From Chloroflexota bacterium (GTDB lineage Bacteria; Chloroflexota; Dehalococcoidia; UBA2979): a stretch of DNA of 6,526 nt. Position numbers and translations under genes: made by a program. The notes below the pieces were generated by a model. That model saw nothing but the letters and a program-made list of their open reading frames with translations, ran no database searches and was not told the DNA's origin. Location: NCBI GenBank assembly GCA_002710905.1, contig PAJB01000014.1:1-6526 (forward strand), in the 5' to 3' direction. Shown here piece after piece: positions 1-5,947 of the stretch (position 1 is the stretch's first letter; the number at the start of each line of letters is the position of its first letter).

Positions 1-100
1 CTTCTTCATTAATAGCATCACCTGGTGCAACTAGCACTTTTAATACATCGGCTTCTTCTATGCCTTCACCAAGTTCAGGAAGTTCAAAGTTTACTGACAT
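1..100 (-). CDS. aceF: Pyruvate dehydrogenase E2 (dihydrolipoamide acetyltransferase), N-terminal fragment
   Basis: Only the first 33 codons are inside the window; the gene runs off the left edge. The peptide opens with MSVNFELPELGEG and continues through VLKVLVAPGD, the typical start of a biotinyl/lipoyl domain of a 2-oxo acid dehydrogenase E2. The lysine that carries lipoate would lie shortly beyond the edge. E2 forms the core of the pyruvate dehydrogenase complex and transfers the acetyl group from E1 to CoA. The start is the ATG at 98-100, with a TAGGGA-type ribosome site a few bases upstream. It follows aceE by 42 bases on the same strand, the usual aceE-aceF order, so the two are probably co-transcribed. 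A lipoyl domain alone could belong to another E2 or a fusion, but the aceE neighbour makes aceF the best call. Confidence 0.88.
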   Translation of the reverse strand, partial: MSVNFELPELGEGIEEADVLKVLVAPGDAINEE

Positions 101-142
101 AATTATCCCTACCAAAAAACATTATAACTCTAATCCTAATTT

Positions 143-2884
143 CTAAGCTATGACTGGATTGATTTTAGATACATCAATTTTTAATTCCTTGACAGCTTTA
201 AGATAAATAGATTTTTCTATTTTCCCTTGTGTAAGTAATCCAGACAAAGCAGTGACAGTAACCCATCGTGCATCCACTTCAAAGTGGTCACGTAGTTCTT
301 CACGAGTATCACTTCTGCCAAAGCCATCCGTACCTAAGCTTAGCAGATCAACGGGTAGCCATTTTGCAATCAAATCAGGGAGTGATTTGAGATAATCTGA
401 ACTAGCTACAACTAAATCTACATCTTTATTAATTGAACTTGAAATATGAGATTGCTTTTGCTTTTTGGTTGGATTTAAAATGTTCCATCTTTCAACTTCT
501 AAAGCTTCACGTCTTAGTTCTGTATAACTTGTTACTGACCATACTTCTGATGACACATCATATTTTTCTAATAATTGTTGAGCAATAACTACTTCTTTAT
601 GAATTGCACCGCTTCCAAAAAGAGCAACATGCGCCTTTGATTTTTTAATATTTCTTCCTTTGAATTCATACATGCCTTTTAAAATATGTTCATCTAGTTT
701 TTTATTAGTAGACGGCATAGTTGGTTGTTCGTAATTTTCATTTCCAACAGCCATGTAATAGTATTCTTCTTTATTCTCGTAAAACATTCTTTTTAAACCT
801 TCACGGACGATTATTGCAATCTCATACGCATATGCGGGGTCATATGCTTTAACTTGAGGCACGACAGAAAACAAGAGATGTCCGTGGCCATCTTGATGTT
901 GTAACCCTTCTCCATTTAAAGTAGTGCGGCCAGCTGTACCGCCAATAAGAAATCCTCTTGATCTAGAATCTGCTGCTGCCCACGCCAAATCGCCAGTTCT
1001 TGCAAAGCCAAACATAGAATAATAAATATAAAATGGGATCATCGTTAGCCCATTATTAGCATAAGAAGTAGCTGCAGCAATGAAGGAGCTCATTGAACCA
1101 GACTCAGTAATCCCTTCTTCAAGAATTTGTCCATCTGATGATTCTTTATAATACAGTAAGCTTGCTTTATCCACTGGCTCATAAAGCTGTCCAACATGTG
1201 AATAAATTCCAAACTGTCTAAAAAATGCTTCCATTCCAAAAGTTCGGGCTTCATCAGGAACAATTGGTACAATCCTGTTACCTATTGCATTATCGCGCAT
1301 TAACTTAGAAAGGATTCTTACAAAAACCATAGTAGTAGATGCGACACGATCTTCTGAGCCTTCATAAAATTCTTCAAAAAGAGTTGTATCAAACATATTT
1401 AAATCATTGTAAACAGCAGTTCTTTTAGGCAAAAAGCCTCCAAGTTGCTTTCTTCTTTCTAATAAATATTTTTGTTCTGGGGATTTTTTAGGAAATGTGT
1501 ATAAAGGACTATGTGTTGCTTCCTCATCAGATAACGGAACATCAAACCGATCTCGAAATTCAAGTAACTCTTTTTCATTTAATTTCTTCTGTTGATGAGT
1601 CACGTTTCTTCCTTCACCGGCTTCTCCTAAGCCATATCCTTTAATTGTTCGAGCTAAAATAACTGTAGGTTGACCAGTATGTGAAACTGCAGCTTGATAT
1701 GCAGCATATACCTTAGCAGCATCATGCCCGCCTAAACTCATATCCCATAATTCATCATCTGAAAGGTGTTCTACCATTTTTAATAATCTTGGATCAGTTC
1801 CGAAGAATAGCTTTCGAATATAGGCCCCGCCTTCTACAACTGCTTTTTGAAATTCACCATCAACAATTTCACCAAGTCTTTGAACTAATAAGCCTTGATG
1901 GTCTTGCGCTAATATATTGTCCCATTCACTTCCCCATATTAACTTAATAACATTCCATCCTGCTCCTCGATAGAAAGCTTCAAGTTCTTGCATGATGCCA
2001 CTATTGCCTCTTACTGGACCGTCAAGTCGTTGTAAATTACAATTAATAACAAAAATTAAATTATCAAGTTTCTCTTTAGCGCCAACTTGAATAGCAGCAA
2101 GGCTCTCAGGTTCGTCTTGCTCTCCATCACCTAAAAATGCCCAAACTTTTCTTTTAGAATGATCTCCAAGTCCTCTGTCAGATAAATATCTTAGAAATCT
2201 TGCTTGATAAGCAGCCATTAATGGACCTAGGCCCATTGAAACAGTAGGAAACTGCCAAAATTCTGGCATTAGCCATGGATGAGGATAGGAAGATAATCCA
2301 TTGTCAATTTCTCTTCTAAAATTTTTTAATTGTTGTTCGTTTAATCGTCCTTCAAGAAAAGCTCTAGCATAAATTCCAGGAGAAGCATGTCCTTGAAAAT
2401 AAATTAAATCAGATCCATCTGGATGATCTTCGCCTTTAAAAAAGTGTTGAAAGCCTACTTCATATAGTGTCGCTGCTGAAGCATATGTTGATATGTGTCC
2501 GCCTATTCCATCGGAGTGCTTATTAGCATCAACAACCATGGCCATTGCATTCCACCGAATTGCATTTTTGATTTTTCGTTCCATCAAGCGATCTCCAGGA
2601 TAACTTGGTTGTCGATCAACTGAAATAGTATTAACTCGTGGTGTGCGAGATGTAGTCGGTAAAACAACTCCTAATCGTTGGGCTATAATTTGCAAATGTG
2701 AAAGTAAGTCAGTAATACGTTTTCCACCTCGAGTATAAAAAACGTCTTTGAGTGAGTCTGTCCAATCTTTATTTTCTATAGAGATTATCTCTGGAGATTG
2801 ATCCGTTTTATTAAATCTACCATTGGAACCAGATCCATTATTTGTGTTATTGCTTGATTGCTTTATTTGTTTATCATTAACCAT
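143..2884 (-). CDS. aceE: Pyruvate dehydrogenase E1 component, homodimeric type
   Basis: This is the thiamine-diphosphate-dependent cytoplasmic E1 subunit that decarboxylates pyruvate and passes the acetyl group to lipoyl-E2. At 913 residues it is slightly longer than E. coli AceE (887) and matches it throughout. The TPP/Mg motif begins at GDGE (252-255) and ends with NCNLQRLDGP (281-290). YFQGHASPG (162-170) holds H166, and the active-site loop GEGRNVTHQ holds E424 and H430. The conserved glutamate for the cofactor aminopyrimidine appears to be E594, and GEGLQHQDGH holds H663. The C-terminal domain keeps SVTSYTEL (783-790) and LGTDGFGRSD (850-859). The start is the ATG at 2882-2884, with GGA just upstream; the next in-frame Met is at residue 101, inside conserved sequence. 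The first 30 residues or so are Ser/Asn/Gly-rich and unlike the E. coli N-terminus. The stop is TAG. The gene is divergent from lipB and leads into aceF. Confidence 0.97.
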   Translation of the reverse strand: MVNDKQIKQSSNNTNNGSGSNGRFNKTDQSPEIISIENKDWTDSLKDVFYTRGGKRITDLLSHLQIIAQRLGVVLPTTSRTPRVNTISVDRQPSYPGDRLMERKIKNAIRWNAMAMVVDANKHSDGIGGHISTYASAATLYEVGFQHFFKGEDHPDGSDLIYFQGHASPGIYARAFLEGRLNEQQLKNFRREIDNGLSSYPHPWLMPEFWQFPTVSMGLGPLMAAYQARFLRYLSDRGLGDHSKRKVWAFLGDGEQDEPESLAAIQVGAKEKLDNLIFVINCNLQRLDGPVRGNSGIMQELEAFYRGAGWNVIKLIWGSEWDNILAQDHQGLLVQRLGEIVDGEFQKAVVEGGAYIRKLFFGTDPRLLKMVEHLSDDELWDMSLGGHDAAKVYAAYQAAVSHTGQPTVILARTIKGYGLGEAGEGRNVTHQQKKLNEKELLEFRDRFDVPLSDEEATHSPLYTFPKKSPEQKYLLERRKQLGGFLPKRTAVYNDLNMFDTTLFEEFYEGSEDRVASTTMVFVRILSKLMRDNAIGNRIVPIVPDEARTFGMEAFFRQFGIYSHVGQLYEPVDKASLLYYKESSDGQILEEGITESGSMSSFIAAATSYANNGLTMIPFYIYYSMFGFARTGDLAWAAADSRSRGFLIGGTAGRTTLNGEGLQHQDGHGHLLFSVVPQVKAYDPAYAYEIAIIVREGLKRMFYENKEEYYYMAVGNENYEQPTMPSTNKKLDEHILKGMYEFKGRNIKKSKAHVALFGSGAIHKEVVIAQQLLEKYDVSSEVWSVTSYTELRREALEVERWNILNPTKKQKQSHISSSINKDVDLVVASSDYLKSLPDLIAKWLPVDLLSLGTDGFGRSDTREELRDHFEVDARWVTVTALSGLLTQGKIEKSIYLKAVKELKIDVSKINPVIA

Positions 2885-3050
2885 TTTTTTTCCATATTAA
2901 TTTATTAGCATAGATTAGTTTAATACATTCTCTTTGCTAAGGAAATAATGAAAAAATAATTACAATTTAGGATATTAAATTAATCAATTATAATAATAAG
3001 TACTAGTAATGAAATAACGATGTATAATATTTAATCGATAAGGAAAGCAA
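2885..3050. promoter_or_regulatory. Divergent aceE / lipB intergenic control region
   Basis: These 166 very AT-rich bases separate the start codons of aceE (leftward) and lipB (rightward), so promoters for both directions should lie here. On the plus strand TATAAT occurs at 2989-2994 and again at 3023-3028, but neither has a convincing TTGACA-like box at the usual distance. On the minus strand I find no good -35/-10 pair. No clear long inverted repeat that would mark an operator was found. The lipB ribosome site AAGGAA lies at 3040-3045. The placement of a control region is inferred from gene layout rather than from strong motifs. Confidence 0.5.
3023..3028 (+). promoter_or_regulatory. Candidate -10 box for lipB-lipA
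   Basis: A perfect TATAAT lies about 23 bases ahead of the lipB start codon. No clear -35 hexamer stands 16-18 bases upstream, and such matches are common by chance in sequence this AT-rich. A second TATAAT at 2989-2994 is an equally plausible alternative and would leave a more usual leader length. Confidence 0.25.
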
Positions 3051-3761
3051 ATGACTGAAATAAGATTCAATGATTTTGGTGAAACTGATTATTTGACTGT
3101 TTATAATTGGATGCAAAATCAACGAATCAATATTTCATTGAATAAATCTAAAGAATCAATAAATTTTGTTGAACATCCTAGTGTATTTACCTTAGGAACA
3201 AATGCAGAATTAAAAAATGTTTTAATTAATGAAGATAATAGAACAGCATTGAATATAGATCTTGTTCATGTTGATCGAGGTGGTGACGTAACTTGTCACA
3301 ATAAAGGACAATTAGTTGCATATCCTTTGCTCAACCTAAAGAAAAGAAACCTAAAACCTGTAGAATATGTGAGGATGCTTGAAAACATATTAATAAATGT
3401 CTTAAAAAAATATAATATTTCAGGCATACAAAATCCTGGTACTCCTGGAATCTGGGTAGGGAATAATAAAATTGCATCCATAGGCATAAGTATCAAAAAA
3501 GGAATTACTAGTCATGGAATTTCTTTAAATATTAATAATGATCTTAATATTTTTAACTATATCAACACTTGCGGCATACAAGATTTAGAAGTGACTTCTA
3601 TGAACAAGATCCTCAATAAGACTGTCGATGTACAGCAAATAAAATTGATAATGATGAAAGAATTCCAATCCTTGCTTGGCTTACAAACATTAAATTCTAA
3701 CAATGAAGAAGTATTGCTTAAACAAATCGAATTGGGAAAAAAGTTAGTAAGGAGCAAATAA
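3051..3761 (+). CDS. lipB: Octanoyltransferase LipB (lipoyl(octanoyl) transferase)
   Basis: LipB moves the octanoyl group from octanoyl-ACP to the lipoyl-domain lysine of E2 and GcvH proteins, the first step of lipoate assembly, in the cytoplasm. The 236-residue protein shows the family landmarks: HPSVFTLG (42-49), RGGDVTCH (76-83) followed by the GQLVAYPLL stretch, the catalytic lysine K140 in NNKIASIGI, SHGISLNI (154-161), and the catalytic cysteine C174 in INTCG. Two features are unusual. HNKGQ (83-87) stands where the family usually has HGPGQ, and the C-terminus runs about 20 residues past the E. coli length of 213. The start is ATG with AAGGAA 5 bases upstream. It overlaps nothing and ends one base before the lipA start, so lipB and lipA form one operon. 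The nearby pyruvate dehydrogenase is the obvious client. Confidence 0.95.
   Translation: MTEIRFNDFGETDYLTVYNWMQNQRINISLNKSKESINFVEHPSVFTLGTNAELKNVLINEDNRTALNIDLVHVDRGGDVTCHNKGQLVAYPLLNLKKRNLKPVEYVRMLENILINVLKKYNISGIQNPGTPGIWVGNNKIASIGISIKKGITSHGISLNINNDLNIFNYINTCGIQDLEVTSMNKILNKTVDVQQIKLIMMKEFQSLLGLQTLNSNNEEVLLKQIELGKKLVRSK
3749..3754 (+). promoter_or_regulatory. Ribosome binding site fixing the TTG start of lipA
   Basis: AAGGAG lies inside the last codons of lipB, 8 bases before TTG at 3763-3765. It is one of the strongest Shine-Dalgarno matches in the window and supports the non-ATG start. The first in-frame ATG is at about residue 64, after the first conserved cysteine cluster, so it cannot be the true start. 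Confidence 0.8.
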
Positions 3762-3762
3762 T

Positions 3763-4668
3763 TTGACTCAAATTGACATCCAGCCATCAGAAAAAACGAA
3801 AAAGCCTGAATGGTTTAGGGCTCAATTCCCATCTGGCAAGAAGTTTACTGAAATCAAAGATCTTTTAAGAAATGAAACATTGCATACAGTTTGTGAAGAA
3901 GCACGTTGCCCCAATATTGGTGAGTGTTTTAATTCTGGTACTGCAACTTTTATGATTTTAGGTGATACCTGTACCAGAGCTTGTGGATTTTGTGCCGTTA
4001 ATTCCGGGAAGCCTGGAGAATTAGATATTCTTGAACCAATTCGACTTGCTAACACGGTTGCTAGATTAAATTTAGACTATTGTGTTATCACTTCTGTTAA
4101 CAGAGATGATGTTAAGGATGGTGGAGCAAGTATTTTTGCTGGATGCATTAATGGAATTCACAAATTGCTTCCTAATTGTAATGTCGAAGTACTAATTCCT
4201 GATTTTGAAGGGAACTGGGATGCTTTGGAAAAAGTTTTATTAGCAGGACCAGCAGTGTTAAACCACAATACTGAAACCATCAAAGAATATTACAGATTTG
4301 TTAGGCCCAAAGGAAAATATGAGCGAACATTGGAATTATTTCGTAAGTCTAAAGAAATAGCACCTAATATACCCACAAAAACTGGGATTATGGTTGGGTT
4401 AGGCGAAACAATGGACGAACTTAAGTCAACTATTGAAGATGTAAGACAGCAAGATGCAAATTTACTAACTATTGGGCAATATTTGCAACCAACTAAAAAA
4501 CACCTGCCAATTAAAAAATTCTGGCACCCTGATGAATTTCTAGAAATTAAGGACTTCGCTCTTGAAGTTGGTTTTGAACATGTTGAATCTGGACCACTTG
4601 TCCGAAGCTCATATCATGCTGCAGAACAATATGCAGCTTTTAGAAATTCAATGTCTAAAACCAATTAG
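3763..4668 (+). CDS. lipA: Lipoyl synthase LipA (radical SAM)
   Basis: LipA inserts two sulfur atoms into protein-bound octanoyl chains to give lipoate. It uses one 4Fe-4S cluster for radical SAM chemistry and sacrifices a second as the sulfur source. Both sites are intact. The auxiliary-cluster cysteines are C44, C49 and C55 (CX4CX5C, within HTVCEEARCP and NIGECF). The radical SAM cysteines are C70, C74 and C77 (CTRACGFC, CX3CX2C). The C-terminal RSSYHA motif (281-286) supplies the conserved serine ligand. VNRDD (112-116), NHNTET (167-172) and TKTGIMVGLGET (205-216) are also typical. The length, 301 residues, is normal. The start is TTG one base after the lipB stop, forced by the AAGGAG site and the absence of any usable upstream ATG. 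It completes the lipoylation step begun by LipB. The stop is TAG, facing the crotonase gene head-on. Confidence 0.97.
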   Translation: MTQIDIQPSEKTKKPEWFRAQFPSGKKFTEIKDLLRNETLHTVCEEARCPNIGECFNSGTATFMILGDTCTRACGFCAVNSGKPGELDILEPIRLANTVARLNLDYCVITSVNRDDVKDGGASIFAGCINGIHKLLPNCNVEVLIPDFEGNWDALEKVLLAGPAVLNHNTETIKEYYRFVRPKGKYERTLELFRKSKEIAPNIPTKTGIMVGLGETMDELKSTIEDVRQQDANLLTIGQYLQPTKKHLPIKKFWHPDEFLEIKDFALEVGFEHVESGPLVRSSYHAAEQYAAFRNSMSKTN

Positions 4669-4676
4669 TAAATAAG

Positions 4677-5435
4677 CTACTTTTTGTTGCTGTCATTCAA
4701 AAAAGCTTTTTTAGCTTCAATAGCTTCATCTGAAGACTGTAAAATTTCAGTTTGTGTTTGTTCAAATTTGTAGGCATTCTTCAAATCCATCCATTCTATT
4801 TGATTAAGAGTGGCCTTTGCCATTCGTAATCCCAGTGACATCTTGTTTGAGATAATCTCTGCGTATTCCAAAGTTTTTGGAAGCAAATTTTCTAACGTTG
4901 TAACTTCAATTACAGCTCCATAGGATTTAGCTTCTTCAGCAGGCATTCTCTTTGCAGTATAATTCATCATTCGAGTAACACTTTGTGGAAATAATCTTTG
5001 TAAATGACCTGCTCCTCCTAATAAACCTACATCAATTTCAGGTAAACCAAAATTTGCATTTTCGCTAGCAATTAAAAAATCACAAGAAGCAGCTATTGCT
5101 AAGCCAGCTCCAAGAGCTGGACCATTTATTGCGCCAATAACTGGAACTGCGCATTCGTAAATAGAGTTAAAAGTTTCTCGAGCTCGTCTATAATGCGCAC
5201 TTGGATCGTTTTGACTATTACCTGAAGGTAAACGAGAGTTTAAATCAACGCCAGCACAAAATGCACGGGAGCCAGAAGCAGTCAAAACAACAACATTAAC
5301 ATCTTTGTTTGTGTGGAAAGAATCAAAAAGCTGAATAATTTCATTATTAGCATCAGCTGATAAAGCATTTACTGGAGGATAGTCCATTGTTGCAATAGCA
5401 ATTTTATCTTGAATTTCTAAATTTATTGGAGACAT
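4677..5435 (-). CDS. Enoyl-CoA hydratase/isomerase family protein (crotonase fold)
   Basis: This is a complete 252-residue crotonase-superfamily protein acting on acyl-CoA thioesters. The oxyanion-hole segments are visible: AFCAGVDL (58-65) and NGPALGAGLA (104-113). FGLPEIDVGLLGGAGHLQRL (129-148) matches the second conserved block. The glutamate equivalent to rat hydratase E164 is kept as E133. The position of E144 appears to be A113, so only one of the two hydratase glutamates is present. That pattern is known in enoyl-CoA isomerases, so isomerase or another crotonase reaction is as likely as hydration; the true substrate cannot be read from the sequence. The start is the ATG at 5433-5435 with AAGGA 5 bases ahead, inside the 8-base gap after the DUF35 stop, so it is translated as part of the same operon. 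The stop is TAG, 8 bases from the lipA stop. Confidence 0.88.
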   Translation of the reverse strand: MSPINLEIQDKIAIATMDYPPVNALSADANNEIIQLFDSFHTNKDVNVVVLTASGSRAFCAGVDLNSRLPSGNSQNDPSAHYRRARETFNSIYECAVPVIGAINGPALGAGLAIAASCDFLIASENANFGLPEIDVGLLGGAGHLQRLFPQSVTRMMNYTAKRMPAEEAKSYGAVIEVTTLENLLPKTLEYAEIISNKMSLGLRMAKATLNQIEWMDLKNAYKFEQTQTEILQSSDEAIEAKKAFLNDSNKK

Positions 5436-5443
5436 GAGAATCC

Positions 5444-5875
5444 TTAATCTAGTATTGGAGCAAATTTTGGAAGTGTGATCTCATCGTTAATTTTTTCAAA
5501 AATGATTTGAACAGGTGTGCCTATTACAATGTTTTCAATGTCAACATTGATCAAATTTGATATCAATTTAGGTCCTTCGTCTAGTTCAATTAATGCAAAA
5601 ACATACGGTTCTTGTGAAGCAATTTCTTGAAATCTTACATCGGCAGATCGATGAACGACAGTATAGGAATATACATTGCCTTTACCAGAAACATGCTCCC
5701 ATGATAAATCATTAGAAAAACAACCATTTTTTGGACAATAAGCCTTAGGATACATAAACAAATGAGCACATTTATTACATTTTGGGATTAACAATTTGTC
5801 TTCATTAAGCCCATCCCAAAAGGGCTTTGCTTCATTTGTTATATTAGGCAGAGGCAAATTATATTCATCACTCAT
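5444..5875 (-). CDS. DUF35 zinc-ribbon / OB-fold protein (thiolase partner)
   Basis: This is a 143-residue protein of the DUF35 family. It has an N-terminal helix segment with AKPFWDGL (16-23), a rubredoxin-like zinc knuckle (C33, C36, C47, C52), and an OB-fold from about residue 60 on with GKGNVYSYTVVHR (64-76) and PYVFALIELDEGP (90-102). Known relatives bind thiolase-fold enzymes and help position CoA substrates, for example in the archaeal thiolase/HMG-CoA synthase complex and the Ltp2 aldolase of steroid side-chain breakdown. The upstream neighbour here is such a thiolase-fold gene, which supports that role. The second knuckle reads C-PKNG-C (CX4C) instead of the usual CX2C, an apparent two-residue insertion. 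The start is the ATG at 5873-5875 with GGAG 10 bases upstream. The stop is TAA. The exact substrate is unknown. Confidence 0.9.
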   Translation of the reverse strand: MSDEYNLPLPNITNEAKPFWDGLNEDKLLIPKCNKCAHLFMYPKAYCPKNGCFSNDLSWEHVSGKGNVYSYTVVHRSADVRFQEIASQEPYVFALIELDEGPKLISNLINVDIENIVIGTPVQIIFEKINDEITLPKFAPILD

Positions 5876-5901
5876 TATTTTTTTTCTCCATTATCAATTT
5901 G

Positions 5902-5915
5902 GCTCGGACCCGAGC
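5902..5915. repeat. GC-rich perfect hairpin at the thiolase-DUF35 junction
   Basis: GCTCGGACCCGAGC on the plus strand can fold as a 5 bp stem with a 4-base loop (6 bp if the loop is only 2 bases). It is markedly GC-rich for this region. No run of T follows on either strand, so it does not look like an intrinsic terminator. In the operon mRNA it lies between the thiolase TGA and the DUF35 ribosome site. Confidence 0.5.
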
Positions 5916-5918
5916 ACT

Positions 5919-5935
5919 AGTGAACACATTTCACT
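5919..5935. repeat. Inverted repeat starting 12 bases after the thiolase TGA
   Basis: On the minus strand AGTGAA-ATGTG-TTCACT gives a perfect 6 bp stem with a 5-base loop. It starts 13 bases downstream of the in-frame TGA. It follows, rather than precedes, a run of T, so in the operon direction it is not a terminator. Its distance is compatible with a bacterial SECIS-like or readthrough-stimulating structure, but short stems like this also occur by chance. Confidence 0.4.
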
Positions 5936-5947
5936 TAAAAAACCACC

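Noticed and set aside
1090..1272. 60-codon open frame on the minus strand inside aceE
   Set aside because: It lies in another frame of a strongly conserved gene, with no ribosome site or recognisable product.
3001..3008. Palindrome TACTAGTA upstream of lipB as an operator
   Set aside because: It is only 8 bases in very AT-rich sequence with no second copy in the region, so chance is likely.
3296..4055. Three antisense open frames across lipB and lipA (3296-3496, 3557-3787, 3822-4055)
   Set aside because: They are shadows of the well-supported lipB and lipA genes; their peptides show no domain features and their starts lack ribosome sites.
4667..4685. Possible bidirectional terminator between lipA and the crotonase gene (AGTA/TACT followed by T's)
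   Set aside because: The stem is only 4 AT-rich base pairs with a 7-base loop, too weak to call.
4699..4712. Perfect palindrome AAAAAAGCTTTTTT
   Set aside because: It lies inside the crotonase C-terminal codons (Lys/Ala-rich), leaves no loop for a hairpin, and is easily explained by coding and AT bias.
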